A DNA stretch of 64,000 nt, taken from contig NZ_FOMS01000014.1 in NCBI RefSeq assembly GCF_900112685.1, positions 58,477 through 122,476 on the forward strand, given 5' to 3'. Both the position numbers and the translations under genes were made by a program. Position 1 is the stretch's first letter. Each line of letters opens with the position of its first letter. This document shows, piece by piece, positions 1 to 8,915 of this stretch. The DNA is from Roseivivax sediminis (GTDB taxonomy: Bacteria; Pseudomonadota; Alphaproteobacteria; Rhodobacterales; Rhodobacteraceae). A model generated the notes under the pieces. It made no database searches. It saw nothing but the letters and a program-made list of their open reading frames with translations, and was not told the origin of the DNA.

Positions 1-103
1 CGCTATCGCTCGCCGCGTCCAGCAACCGGAAAATCCACAAAAGCAAAACATGATTGGCTCAATTCGGCTCCCGCCATTTGAGTCCACAGGAGAGGACTGT
101 CCA

Positions 104-1303
104 ATGAAATTCAGCAGAAGAAACTTCATGAAAGCTGCCAGTGGTGCCCTGGCCTATGCCAGCGCCCCCAGCATTCTCGCCACCGCCGGTATCGCACAGG
201 AAAAGCCGATCGTGATCGGCAACATTCTCGATCAGACCGGGGGCCTGAACATCTACAGCCTGCAGCAGATCAAGACGACGGCCATGGCCGTGGACGAGAT
301 CAACGCCGCCGGCGGCGTGGTCGGACGGCCCCTGGAACTGGTGTTCTACGATTCCCAGTCGAACAACCAACTCAACGCGCAATACATGACCGAGGCGCTG
401 GTCCGGGACGAGGCCGTCGTCGTGCATGGCGGCGTCACGTCCTCGGCGCGCGAGGTGATGCGTCCCATCGTCAGCAAGTTCGGCGGGCTCTATTTCTACA
501 ACTCGATGTACGAGGGCGGGGTCTGCGATCCCCGCCATGTCTGCCCGGCGATGGTGCCTTCGCAGCAACTCAAGCCACTGGTGCCGCACGTGGTGCAGAA
601 CATGGGCAAGCGTGCCTATGTGCTGGGCGCCGACTACCTCTACCCCCACACGATGGGCGAATGGATCAAGAGATACACGGAGGAAGCCGGCGGCGAGGTG
701 ATCCAGACCGAGTTCTTCCCGCTCGACGTGTCAAACTTTGCCTCCGCCATCACCCGCATCCAGGCCGAAAAGCCCGACGTGGTGTGGTCCGTCCTGGTCG
801 GCAACGCCCATAACGCCTTCTACCGCCAGTACGAGGCGACCGTGGGCAAGGACACGATTCCGCTTGCGTCCTGCATGTTCGGAATCGGGCGCGAACAGAC
901 CTATCTCAGCGCCGACGAATCCGCCGGCATCGTCAACGCCACCTCCTTCCATGATGGGCTGGAAACCGAGGCGGCGCGGGTCTTCCTCAAGAATTTCAGG
1001 GCCTATACCGGCGACGAGTCCTACGTGGGCGATTATGGCGAGTTGGGCTACCGGGGCGTGAAACTCTGGGCCCTGGCGGCGGAAAAGGCCGGCGATCCAT
1101 CCGCCGATGCGGTGATCGAAGCCCTGCCGGGCACCAGCTTCGACGCGCCGGGCGGCAAGGTCACGATCGACGGTCAGACCAATCATGCCGTGATGGATAT
1201 CCACCTGATCCGCGCGAACCGCGAACAGGGCTGGGATCACCTCGGCACAACCGAGCAGCTGGAACCGGTCGATACGCAGGCGGTCTGCAGCCTCGGCAGC
1301 TAA
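104..1303 (+). CDS. ABC transporter substrate-binding protein, urea/short-chain amide type
   Basis: Periplasmic solute-binding component of an ABC importer, resembling the UrtA/FmdD branch (Peripla_BP_5 fold). The start is placed at the ATG behind AGGAG, 18 codons inside the longer reading frame, because it begins a twin-arginine leader (MKFSRRNFMKAAS) with a hydrophobic stretch that ends near residue 31 (AGIAQEKP). The mature part opens with VIGNILDQTGGLNIY and AVDEINAAGGVVG, the usual first strand and helix of type I binding folds. Mature length of about 370 residues is normal for the family. It heads a co-directional operon with two permeases and two ATPases. No amidase or urease gene follows, so urea, formamide, acetamide or amino acids all remain possible ligands. 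Confidence 0.85.
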   Translation: MKFSRRNFMKAASGALAYASAPSILATAGIAQEKPIVIGNILDQTGGLNIYSLQQIKTTAMAVDEINAAGGVVGRPLELVFYDSQSNNQLNAQYMTEALVRDEAVVVHGGVTSSAREVMRPIVSKFGGLYFYNSMYEGGVCDPRHVCPAMVPSQQLKPLVPHVVQNMGKRAYVLGADYLYPHTMGEWIKRYTEEAGGEVIQTEFFPLDVSNFASAITRIQAEKPDVVWSVLVGNAHNAFYRQYEATVGKDTIPLASCMFGIGREQTYLSADESAGIVNATSFHDGLETEAARVFLKNFRAYTGDESYVGDYGELGYRGVKLWALAAEKAGDPSADAVIEALPGTSFDAPGGKVTIDGQTNHAVMDIHLIRANREQGWDHLGTTEQLEPVDTQAVCSLGS

Positions 1304-1357
1304 CTCCAACCCGTCAGGCGGCGTGTCCAAGCTCGCGCCGCCCGCGAGGAGCGCACC

Positions 1358-2218
1358 ATGTATGACGCGATAATATTCCTCTACCAGATCCTGTTCTCGA
1401 TCAGCCTGTTCATCCTGATCAGTACGGGCCTGGCGGTGATCTTCGGCATGATGAAGGTCATCAACCTCGCGCAGGGGGAGTTCATCATGCTCGGCGCGTA
1501 TTTCGCGCTGTTGGGCGAAGTGATCGGACTTCCCTTCATCCTGTCGGTCGTGCTGGCGATGGTCGGCGTGGGCCTCTTCGGCGTGCTGGTCGAACGGCTG
1601 CTGATCCGGTTTCTCTACGGACGCCTCACGGACACGCTGCTGGCGACATGGGGCCTCAGCCTGCTGATGATCGGCGCCGTGACCACGTTCCTCGGCCCAC
1701 AGGTCGCGGGCGTCAGCGTCGAGACCGGGCGCATCGCCGTCGGTGAGGTCTACTCGATTTCGGTCTATAACCTCTACATTATCCTCGTGGCCTTCGCCGC
1801 CCTTGCGAGTTGCTGGGCGCTCTGGCGATACACGACGTTCGGAATGATCGCCCGGGCGGTCATGGCCAATCCCGGCATGACCTCCGCCCTCGGTGTCGAC
1901 TGCCACAGGTACTACATGCTCACATTCGGGATCGGCTCTGCCATCTCCGGCCTCGCCGGGGCAATGCTGGCGCCCATCGTCGGCACCCAGCCGACGATGG
2001 GCGGACTCTACGTAGCGCAGGCCTTCGTATCCGTGATCACCGGCGGCGAGCTGCCCTTTCTCGGCACGCTTCTGGCCGGCGGGCTGTTCGGCACGACCAA
2101 TGGCGTCCTCTCTTATGCCTATTCCCAGGTGATTGGCGAGATTGGCGTTTTCCTGATCGCAATCGTGCTCTTGCGGTTCCTCCCGCACGGGATGACATCG
2201 CAGAAAGGACGTTCCTGA
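1358..2218 (+). CDS. ABC transporter inner-membrane permease, LivH/UrtB type
   Basis: First permease of the operon, 286 residues, very hydrophobic with about eight membrane segments. It carries the LivH-family pattern MMKVINLAQGEFIMLGAY near residue 29 and the conserved loop VAQAFVSVITGGELPFLGT near residue 220. The start follows GAGGAGC. Its TGA overlaps the ATG of the next gene (TGATG), which indicates translational coupling with the second permease. It should pair with the LivM-like partner to form the channel for the ligand delivered by the upstream binding protein. Confidence 0.87.
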   Translation: MYDAIIFLYQILFSISLFILISTGLAVIFGMMKVINLAQGEFIMLGAYFALLGEVIGLPFILSVVLAMVGVGLFGVLVERLLIRFLYGRLTDTLLATWGLSLLMIGAVTTFLGPQVAGVSVETGRIAVGEVYSISVYNLYIILVAFAALASCWALWRYTTFGMIARAVMANPGMTSALGVDCHRYYMLTFGIGSAISGLAGAMLAPIVGTQPTMGGLYVAQAFVSVITGGELPFLGTLLAGGLFGTTNGVLSYAYSQVIGEIGVFLIAIVLLRFLPHGMTSQKGRS

Positions 2219-3267
2219 TGACCCCGAAACTTTCCACGACCGAGATCGCGACGCTTATCATCCTGGCACTGGCGAGCGTCGCCATCCTGGCGGTCCCGAA
2301 ATTCGCCGGGCTAAGCCTGCAGCTCGACCTGTCGATCATCTTTGTCTACGCCATCCTCGCCCTCTCCATGGGGTTCATGTGGGGACAGGTCGGCATGCTG
2401 AGCTTCGGCCAGACGGTGTTCTTCGGCATCGGCGGCTACAGCTACGCGATTTTCGCGCTGAACACCGGCGACACCACCACCGCCATGTTGCTGGCGATCC
2501 TGCTGCCGATGCTCGTCGCCGCGCTGCTGGGCTATTTCATCATCTATGGCGGCATCAACGATATCTATTTCGCGGTGATCACCATGGTCGCCACCATCGC
2601 GCTGGAAAAGGCCGTACGCGCCACCTCGGACCCGCGGATCAAGATCGGTGACGTCAGGCTGCAGGGGCAGAACGGCATCGCCGCCCTGCCCGACCTCAAA
2701 GTCCCGTGGAACCCGTCCGAGACGCTGTTCGTGACGGAGGTCTACTACCTCATCTTCATCGCCATGCTGCTGGTGACCGCGGCCTATGCCCTGCTGCTGC
2801 GCGCCAGGGTCGGGCGTGTGCTGGTGGGAATCCGCGAAAATGAGCAGCGCATCGCCCTGCTGGGCTATGACCCGCGCCGCTACAAGCTGCTGATCTTCGT
2901 CATCTCCGGCGGCGTGGCCGGGCTGGCGGGCGGGCTGTACGCCGTCTGGGGCAACTTCGTCGCACCGGAAATGATGAACCTCAACGCCTCCGCCTCGGTG
3001 GTGATCAACGTGCTCGTCGGCGGCAAGGCCAGCCTTCTCGGCCCTCTGGTCGGCACCGGCATCGTGCAGTCACTGACAAGTTGGCTGGGTTCGGCCGGGG
3101 TCGGACAGGTCAACGTCGTGCTGGGCCTCATCCTGATCGCTGCCGTGCAGGTCTTCCCGCAAGGGGTGGTTCCGATGGTCTCTGCCATCTGCAGATGGGG
3201 CCTGGGACATCTGGTAAGACTGGCGCAGCCGTCGCGGCGCGCCTCGGCCACCGGAGGAAAGCAATGA
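2218..3267 (+). CDS. ABC transporter inner-membrane permease, LivM/UrtC type
   Basis: Second permease, 349 residues. The start is the ATG that overlaps the stop of the LivH-like gene; the reading frame is open about 400 bases further upstream, but that part is antiparallel noise inside the first permease. Family features are the pattern WGQVGMLSFGQTVFFGIGGY near residue 58, several membrane segments, and the cytoplasmic loop GVRENEQR-like (GIRENEQRIALLGYD) near residue 203. The last 25 residues are basic. It overlaps the next gene by four bases (ATGA). Confidence 0.87.
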   Translation: MTPKLSTTEIATLIILALASVAILAVPKFAGLSLQLDLSIIFVYAILALSMGFMWGQVGMLSFGQTVFFGIGGYSYAIFALNTGDTTTAMLLAILLPMLVAALLGYFIIYGGINDIYFAVITMVATIALEKAVRATSDPRIKIGDVRLQGQNGIAALPDLKVPWNPSETLFVTEVYYLIFIAMLLVTAAYALLLRARVGRVLVGIRENEQRIALLGYDPRRYKLLIFVISGGVAGLAGGLYAVWGNFVAPEMMNLNASASVVINVLVGGKASLLGPLVGTGIVQSLTSWLGSAGVGQVNVVLGLILIAAVQVFPQGVVPMVSAICRWGLGHLVRLAQPSRRASATGGKQ

Positions 3268-3980
3268 CCGCGCTTCTGGAAACACGCGATCTGACGCGGC
3301 GCTTTGGCGGGGTCACGGCGATCGACAATGTCAACTTCGCCGTGGACCACAAGGAACTGCGCTGCCTGATCGGCTCCAACGGCGCGGGCAAGAGCACCTT
3401 CTTCAAGATGCTCACCGCGCAGATGCCACCCAGCACCGGCCGGATCATCTTTGACAATCGCGACATCACCGACCTGGAGCCGAGCGAGATTGCCCGGCTG
3501 GGCATCGGCATCAAGAACCAGGTGCCGGACGTGCTGGACGGGATGAGCGTGGAGGAAAACATCTGGCTGGCCGCGCGGTCCCGCGTAGGCAGGGAGGGCG
3601 CACTGTCCGTCGTAGAGGACACGCTGGCGCTCTTGGATCTCAGGGTGCGGCGCAAGGATCTTGTCGGCAATCTCGCCCATGGCCAGCGGCAGTGGGTGGA
3701 GTTCGGCATGGTCATCGCGCTGGCCCCGAGACTGGCCCTCCTGGATGAGCCGACCGCCGGCATGACCGCCGCCGAAACCATCCGCACGGCAGAGCTGATC
3801 GCCGAGTTGAACAAGACCATGGCGGTGATCGTGGTCGAGCATGACATGCAGTTCATCCGGCGCCTGAACGCCTTTGTCACCGTCTTCCACCAGGGCCGCG
3901 TCCTGGCCGAGGGGCCTATGCACAGGATCATGGAGAACGAGGAGGTGAGGAATGTATATCTCGGACGCGATGCAGCTTGA
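3264..3980 (+). CDS. ABC transporter ATP-binding protein, LivG/UrtD type
   Basis: First ATPase of the importer, 238 residues. Walker A is GSNGAGKST (near residue 36), the signature region reads NLAHGQRQWVEFGM, and Walker B is LALLDEPTAGM. The HGQRQWVEF form of the signature is typical of the UrtD/LivG branch. The start ATG follows GGAGGAAAGC and overlaps the LivM-type stop. The 3' end overlaps the next ATPase by 29 bases. Confidence 0.87.
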   Translation: MTALLETRDLTRRFGGVTAIDNVNFAVDHKELRCLIGSNGAGKSTFFKMLTAQMPPSTGRIIFDNRDITDLEPSEIARLGIGIKNQVPDVLDGMSVEENIWLAARSRVGREGALSVVEDTLALLDLRVRRKDLVGNLAHGQRQWVEFGMVIALAPRLALLDEPTAGMTAAETIRTAELIAELNKTMAVIVVEHDMQFIRRLNAFVTVFHQGRVLAEGPMHRIMENEEVRNVYLGRDAA

Positions 3981-4671
3981 GGTGGACGGGCTGACCTCCG
4001 GCTACGGCGGGATCACCGTGCTGGAGGGGCTGACGCTGGCCGTGGCCGAGGGGGAGCTCGTGGGCATTCTCGGCCATAACGGTATGGGTAAGACGACCCT
4101 GATGCGCAGCCTGATCGGCGCGGTTCCGGCACGGGCCGGGCGGCTGTCCTTCATGGGTACGGACATCACAAATCTGCCGCCACACCGACGCAACCAGCTC
4201 GGCATCGGCTACGTGCCGCAGGGACGCGAGATCATCAAGGGCCTCTCGGTGAAAGAGAACCTGCTGCTGGGTCAGGCGGCGCACAGGGGCGCGTCGGAAT
4301 ATGACAGGACGCTGGCGCTCTTCCCCGAGCTGGTGGAACTTCTGGAACGTCCAGGCAGCCGCCTGTCGGGCGGACAGCAACAGCTTCTCGCGCTGGCCCG
4401 CTGTCTGATGGGCCGTCCCCGCCTGCTGCTCCTGGACGAGCCGACGGAGGGCATCCAGCCTTCGATCGTCAGCGACATCGCCCAGAAACTGAGACACCTG
4501 CGCTCCGAGCTGGGGCTGACGATCATCGTGGTGGAACAGAACCTCGACTTCCTGTGCAGCATTGCCGATCGCAGTATCGTCCTGCGCGGAGGCCGGATCG
4601 TCGCCGACCTGCGCGGTGCGGCCGTCCCGGACCGGGACGAGATCGAGCAGCACCTGCTGATCAACGCCTGA
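3952..4671 (+). CDS. ABC transporter ATP-binding protein, LivF/UrtE type
   Basis: Second ATPase, 239 residues. Walker A is GHNGMGKTT, the signature is RLSGGQQQLLALARCL, and Walker B is LLLDEPTEGIQPSI; NGMGKTT and EGIQPS are hallmarks of the UrtE branch, which favours a urea/amide rather than a leucine substrate. A strong AGGAGG lies six bases before the chosen ATG; an alternative ATG six codons later has no such site. It closes the five-gene operon. Confidence 0.87.
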   Translation: MYISDAMQLEVDGLTSGYGGITVLEGLTLAVAEGELVGILGHNGMGKTTLMRSLIGAVPARAGRLSFMGTDITNLPPHRRNQLGIGYVPQGREIIKGLSVKENLLLGQAAHRGASEYDRTLALFPELVELLERPGSRLSGGQQQLLALARCLMGRPRLLLLDEPTEGIQPSIVSDIAQKLRHLRSELGLTIIVVEQNLDFLCSIADRSIVLRGGRIVADLRGAAVPDRDEIEQHLLINA

Positions 4672-4718
4672 GGCGCCGTCCCCTCGGAATGTCGTCCGTT
4701 TCTGCAACCGGGTAAACT

Positions 4719-4746
4719 GCCCGCCGCATCCCGCGTCGGGGCTTTT
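4719..4746 (+). terminator. possible rho-independent terminator after the ABC operon
   Basis: About 50 bases behind the last ATPase there is GCCCGCCGC, a short loop, GCGTCGGGGC and then TTTT. The stem is imperfect and the T run is only four long, so this is a plausible rather than strong terminator. Confidence 0.4.
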
Positions 4747-4894
4747 CATGTCCCGGCTCTCACGGAACAGAAACGATACGGCGGTCTCTGGAGCAATCCT
4801 GACGAGGTCCTTGACCTGACATCTTGGGAGTGCGTGATGTGCTTAATGCCGCGCCGGTTCGGCGAGATCGGCCAAAGCCCCCATCACCGAAGGT

Positions 4895-5104
4895 TCAATG
4901 GTGCTCACAGCGATGGATCTGAACACCATCGGGCAGTTCGCTAAAAGACTTGGATCGTGCTCGACCTATGCCTACGGCGTCACAGCATGCCTCGATTTGG
5001 TCGAAATACTCGTCCGCCTGCTCGACACCCCACGTGTCGTAGGTGTAGCGTCAGATGCCTCGCAAATCGTCTTCGGCTGCGAGTGATAGGTCATACGTCG
5101 TCAT
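4895..5104 (-). pseudogene. broken RelE/ParE-family toxin gene
   Basis: On the minus strand, eight bases after the antitoxin stop, an ATG opens MTTYDLSLAAEDDLRGI, a typical ParE start, followed by an in-frame TGA at codon 18 where the family has Trp. The same frame then continues RYTYDTWGVEQADEYFDQIE, GRARSKSFSELPDGV and IHRCEHH, matching ParE order, and ends at a second TGA about 25 residues before the expected C-terminus. The toxin is therefore inactivated twice: a nonsense change in the N-terminal helix and loss of the C-terminal strand. Gene order antitoxin-then-toxin is normal for this family. Family identity is from motif memory. Confidence 0.7.
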
Positions 5105-5112
5105 GCCGTCGA

Positions 5113-5379
5113 TTACAGTCCGGCTTGCTTGCGCGCTTCGCGGCGGATGTCACCTAGGGACTTGGTGGATAGCTCACCGTGACGCGCCTGCTCGATTCGA
5201 GGCTTCAGGAAACTCGCCACGGCGCTGAAGGCCTCGTCCTCGCTCATGCTGTCAAGGGCAGGAGCCTCGCGGAGAGTGCAGTTCAGGACATAGTCCTTTA
5301 TACTCTGACCCTTAAGCGCAGCAATGGCTTTGAGCTTCTGGTACTCTTCAGGGGTTATATCAATGGATATCCTAGGCAT
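5113..5379 (-). CDS. ribbon-helix-helix antitoxin of a ParD/RelB-like type II module
   Basis: Small DNA-binding antitoxin of 88 residues. The start is set at the ATG giving MPRISIDITPEEYQKLKAIA, because PRISIDIT is the beta-strand of a ribbon-helix-helix fold and the following helix-turn-helix (LKGQSIKDYVLN) fits; the frame is open ten codons further upstream without support. The C-terminal half (from about residue 45) is acidic then basic, as in toxin-binding tails. Its toxin gene directly downstream is broken, so the antitoxin is now an orphan that may persist as a repressor or as protection against related toxins. Confidence 0.72.
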   Translation of the reverse strand: MPRISIDITPEEYQKLKAIAALKGQSIKDYVLNCTLREAPALDSMSEDEAFSAVASFLKPRIEQARHGELSTKSLGDIRREARKQAGL

Positions 5380-5435
5380 AGATTCCATATAGCGCAACGC
5401 GAACAACATAACAACATTTGCGCTCGTGACCTGAG

Positions 5436-5826
5436 CCCCGATGAGTAGAAGACCACGTCGTCGCGCGGCAACTCCTTCAGTGTCGCGCCGATGGCGGCGA
5501 AGGCCTCGTCCCCCGTCGTCTCGACGTATCGGTCGGTGGCGGCGTCACAGCGCGTCGGGTGGGTGAGCCGACCGGTGCTCTCGAGCTCGTGGTCGGTCCA
5601 GTCGCGCAGGTCCGCGGCGGTATGGTCTTTTCAGAAGTCCGGCGTGCAACGCGCCGTGGTGGGTTCCCAGATCGTCGCCTTGGCGCCGTTCTCGCAGAAT
5701 TCGAACGGCTTGTAATTCGCGGGCTTCGGTCAGGCGCAGGAAACGCACATGAAGCCGCCGGTCTTGTTCTGCCGCAGCAGCGTCTCGACCAGGCCCCCAG
5801 CCCCCTGCGGGGCCATGATCGGACAT
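5436..5826 (-). pseudogene. N-terminal remnant of an FdhF/YdeP-family molybdopterin oxidoreductase
   Basis: Minus-strand remnant. An ATG gives MSDHGPAGGWG, the usual start of this family, then a deletion with frameshift leads to LLRQNKTGGFMCVSCA, a TGA where the family has Trp, PFEFCENGAKATIWE, a second TGA after TPDF, then AADLRDWTDHELE and GRLTHPTRCDAATDRY. Homology stops near the antitoxin promoter, so more than four-fifths of the gene is gone. The two TGA codons, the frameshift and the truncation make it non-functional. It lies divergently from the LysR gene and next to the intact formate dehydrogenase operon. Confidence 0.68.
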
Positions 5827-5935
5827 CTCGTTTTCATCTTTATTGTGGTTCGGCTTGAACGCGCCTGTTTCGGAATCTATGCAAATATAGTAAATAATGC
5901 AATTATACGCAGTCATATACCGAACAAGGCGCTGT

Positions 5936-6832
5936 ATGATCGACAAGCTCGAGATGTTCATTGCCGTGGCGACAGAGGCGCATTTCGGGCGTGCCGCCGA
6001 ACTCCTCGGCATCAGCCAGCCGACGCTTTCGTCCGGGATCAAGCAGCTCGAGGACCAGCTGGGCGTGCAGTTGATCGTGCGCGGGTCGCGCTATGGCGGG
6101 CTGACGGCCGAAGGGGAGGTCGCGCTCCAGCGCGCGCGGCAGATCGTCGGCGATGCCCGTATGCTGCGGGACGAGATGCGCTTTTCCCGCAACGAAATCT
6201 CGGGCGAGCTGCGCCTTGCGGTCATTCCGACCGCACTCAACTGCGCCGCCGACCTGGCGGCGCGTTTCAGCGACCTGCATCCGCATGTCCACGCGACGGT
6301 GCTGTCGCGCAACTCGACCGAGATCCTGCGCATGATCGACAACCTCGAAGTCGATGCGGGCCTGTCGTATCTCGACAACGAACCGCTCGGCCGCGCGACG
6401 ACGGCGCCGCTCTACCGCGAAAGCTACGCGCTGCTGTGTTCTCCGGAGGGCGCGTTCGCGCAGCGGCAGGCGGTGTCGTGGAGCGATCTCGACGGCGCGC
6501 CCCTCGCGCTGCTGACGGGCGACATGCAGAACCGCCGGATCATGAACCGCAACCTGGCCGATGTGGGCGCGCGGCCGGTGATCGCGCTCGAATCGAATTC
6601 CCTGATCGTGCTGGCAGCGACGTCCGCGCGTCACGGCTGCATGACGATCCTGCCGGACGACGTGGCGCGCGTCCTCGCCGCAGGAAACGGCCTTGCCGTC
6701 GTTCCCATTGAGGGCGGCCGCCCGGGGCATACCGTCGGCCTCGTGGTACGCAGAAGCGAGCCGCACACGCCGATGATCCGCGCGCTGCTCACAGAAGCGC
6801 GGCGCATGACCCGCGTGCCGGAGGTCGCCTGA
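5936..6832 (+). CDS. LysR-family transcriptional regulator upstream of formate dehydrogenase
   Basis: DNA-binding regulator of 298 residues. The start is set at MIDKLEMFIAVATEAHFG, the normal LysR opening; the frame is open 13 codons earlier through AT-rich promoter sequence. The winged helix spans about residues 1-60 (GRAAELLGISQPTLSSGIKQLE) and the effector domain starts near residue 90 (GELRLAVIPT). It lies 95 bases before fdsG on the same strand and is divergent from the FdhF/YdeP remnant, so its original target could have been either. LysR regulators commonly sit next to fds operons; formate-linked control here is inferred. Confidence 0.88.
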   Translation: MIDKLEMFIAVATEAHFGRAAELLGISQPTLSSGIKQLEDQLGVQLIVRGSRYGGLTAEGEVALQRARQIVGDARMLRDEMRFSRNEISGELRLAVIPTALNCAADLAARFSDLHPHVHATVLSRNSTEILRMIDNLEVDAGLSYLDNEPLGRATTAPLYRESYALLCSPEGAFAQRQAVSWSDLDGAPLALLTGDMQNRRIMNRNLADVGARPVIALESNSLIVLAATSARHGCMTILPDDVARVLAAGNGLAVVPIEGGRPGHTVGLVVRRSEPHTPMIRALLTEARRMTRVPEVA

Positions 6833-6927
6833 CGGCGCTCGATAGGGAACGCCGATCACCCGACGGAAAGCCATTATTGATGGTACGGGGCGGCATGGCG
6901 ACACTCCGGGCAGCCAAGGAGACCGCC

Positions 6928-7401
6928 ATGACCGACATCGTTCCGCCCACAGCGGATGAAATGCGCGAGATCATCGCCGCGCATCAGGGCCTCGAAGGGC
7001 CGCTCTTGCCTATCCTCCACGCCATGCAGGACACGTTCGGATACGTGCCCGAGGATGCCGTCGCGCTGATCGCCGACGCGCTGAACCAGACGCGGGCCGA
7101 GATCCACGGCACGATTTCGTTCTACCACGATTTCCGCCGCGCGCCCGCCGGCCGCCACGTTCTGAAGATCTGCCGGGCGGAGGCCTGCCAGGCGATGGGC
7201 GGCGCCCAGTTGGCCGCCGCGACGCTCGGCAAGCTGGGCGTCGACTGGCACGGCACCAACGCCAACGGCGCAGTGACGGTCGAACCCGTCTACTGCCTTG
7301 GCATGTGCGCCTGCGCGCCGGCGGCGATGATGGATGATCGCGTCGCCGCGCGGCTCGACGAGGCGGGCATGGGCGAGCTGCTGGCGGAGGCCGGGGCATG
7401 A
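6928..7401 (+). CDS. fdsG: NAD-dependent formate dehydrogenase, gamma subunit
   Basis: NuoE-like [2Fe-2S] subunit, 157 residues. The chosen ATG (MTDIVPPTADEM) follows AAGGAGACCGCC; the upstream in-frame ATG lacks a site. The four cluster cysteines are seen in CRAEACQAMG (about residue 82) and YCLGMCACAP (about residue 121). It forms the diaphorase half of the soluble FdsABG enzyme with FdsB, passing electrons from formate towards NAD+. It overlaps fdsB by four bases. Confidence 0.93.
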   Translation: MTDIVPPTADEMREIIAAHQGLEGPLLPILHAMQDTFGYVPEDAVALIADALNQTRAEIHGTISFYHDFRRAPAGRHVLKICRAEACQAMGGAQLAAATLGKLGVDWHGTNANGAVTVEPVYCLGMCACAPAAMMDDRVAARLDEAGMGELLAEAGA

Positions 7402-8915
7402 AGATCTACGTCTCGCGCGACAGTGCCGCCAAGGCGGTGGGCGCCGACCGCGTCGCCACCGCGATCGAGGCCGAGGCGATCCGCCGCGGCGAGCAGATCG
7501 AGATGATCCGCACCGGCAGCCGCGGCATGGTCTGGCTGGAGCCGCTGGTCGAGATCGACCGGGGCGAGGGCCGGATGACCTTCGGTCCCGTCGCCCCCGG
7601 CGATGCCGCGGCGCTGCTCGACGGCACGCTGGAGGGCCACGGCCCGACCGAGGAGATCCCGTTCTTCGCCCGCCAGACCCGGCTGACCTTTGCCCGCTGC
7701 GGGGTGATCGACCCGCTCGACCTCGATGCCTACGCCGCGCATGGCGGGCTCGCCGGGCTGCGCCGCGCACTTGAGATGACGGCGGAGGATATCGTCGAAG
7801 AGGTCAAGACCTCGGGCCTGCGCGGCCGCGGCGGGGCCGGTTTCCCGACCGGCATCAAGTGGGACACCGTGCGCAAGGCCGAGGCGGAGCAGAAATACAT
7901 CGTCTGCAACGCCGACGAAGGCGACAGCGGCACCTTTGCCGACCGCATGATCATGGAGGGCGACCCCTTCACCCTGATCGAGGGCATGGCCATCGCCGGG
8001 CTCGCGGTCGGCGCGACCAAGGGCTACGTCTACCTGCGCTCCGAATATCCCGACGCCATCGCGGTGATGCGCGCGGCGGTGGAGCTCGGGCGCCGCAAGG
8101 GCGTGCTCGGCGGCGATATCCTCGGCTCGGGCCGCGCCTTCGACATGGAGATCCGCGCCGGCGCAGGGGCTTATGTCTGCGGCGAGGAAACCTCGCTCCT
8201 GAACTCGCTGGAGGGCAAGCGCGGCGTCGTGCGTGCCAAGCCGCCGCTGCCGGCGCTCGAGGGGTTTCTCGGCAAGCCGACGGTGGTCAACAACGTCATC
8301 TCGCTCGCCACCGTGCCGGTGATCTTCGAGAAGGGCGCACAGCACTACGCCGATTTCGGGCTCGGACGCTCGCGCGGGACCGCGACGCTGCAGATCGCCG
8401 GCAACGTGAAGTATGGCGGCCTTTTCGAGACCGCGTTTGGTCTGCCGCTGGGCGAGATCGTCGAAGAGATCGGCGGCGGCACCGCGACCGGACGGCCGAT
8501 CAAGGCGGTGCAGATCGGCGGCCCGCTCGGCGCCTATTTCCCGCCCGAGAAGTTCGACACGCTGTTCGGATACGAGGAATTCGACGCCAATGACGGGCTG
8601 ATCGGCCATGCCGGCATCACCGTCTTCGACGACAGCGCCGACATGCTGTCGATGGCGCGCTTCGCGATGGAGTTCTGCGCCGTGGAGAGCTGCGGCAAGT
8701 GCACGCCCTGCCGGATCGGCGCGGTGCGCGGGGTGGAGACGCTCGACCGTATCGCGGCGGGGGAAGCCGATGCGCTGCCGCTTCTGACCGAACTTTGCGA
8801 CACCATGACGGACGGCTCGCTCTGCGCGCTCGGGGGGCTCACGCCCTATCCGGTAATGAGCGCCGTCCGCGACTTTCCCGACGACTTCGCACGCCACAAG
8901 GAGGCCGCGGAATGA
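7398..8915 (+). CDS. fdsB: NAD-dependent formate dehydrogenase, beta (FMN/NADH) subunit
   Basis: NuoF-like flavoprotein of 505 residues. An N-terminal thioredoxin-like region (1-120) precedes the NADH/FMN fold, marked by GLRGRGGAGFPTGIKW near residue 140 and GAYVCGEETSLLNSLEG near residue 255. The [4Fe-4S] site is ESCGKCTPCRIG near residue 430 with the fourth cysteine in DGSLCALGG. NAD+ is reduced here with electrons from FdsA. Both ends overlap neighbours by four bases, indicating coupled translation. Confidence 0.94.
   Translation: MKIYVSRDSAAKAVGADRVATAIEAEAIRRGEQIEMIRTGSRGMVWLEPLVEIDRGEGRMTFGPVAPGDAAALLDGTLEGHGPTEEIPFFARQTRLTFARCGVIDPLDLDAYAAHGGLAGLRRALEMTAEDIVEEVKTSGLRGRGGAGFPTGIKWDTVRKAEAEQKYIVCNADEGDSGTFADRMIMEGDPFTLIEGMAIAGLAVGATKGYVYLRSEYPDAIAVMRAAVELGRRKGVLGGDILGSGRAFDMEIRAGAGAYVCGEETSLLNSLEGKRGVVRAKPPLPALEGFLGKPTVVNNVISLATVPVIFEKGAQHYADFGLGRSRGTATLQIAGNVKYGGLFETAFGLPLGEIVEEIGGGTATGRPIKAVQIGGPLGAYFPPEKFDTLFGYEEFDANDGLIGHAGITVFDDSADMLSMARFAMEFCAVESCGKCTPCRIGAVRGVETLDRIAAGEADALPLLTELCDTMTDGSLCALGGLTPYPVMSAVRDFPDDFARHKEAAE

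Noticed and set aside
731..2188. 485-codon minus-strand frame opposite the first ABC transporter genes
   Set aside because: Antisense shadow crossing two real genes and their intergenic gap; low-complexity Asp/His/Arg-rich product without hydrophobic core.
5631..5732. In-frame TGA codons in a formate dehydrogenase-like gene as selenocysteine
   Set aside because: The TGA at 5730-5732 sits where the FdhF/YdeP family has Trp (SCAW) and the second (5631-5633) is not at an active site; the gene is also frameshifted and truncated, so they are nonsense mutations.
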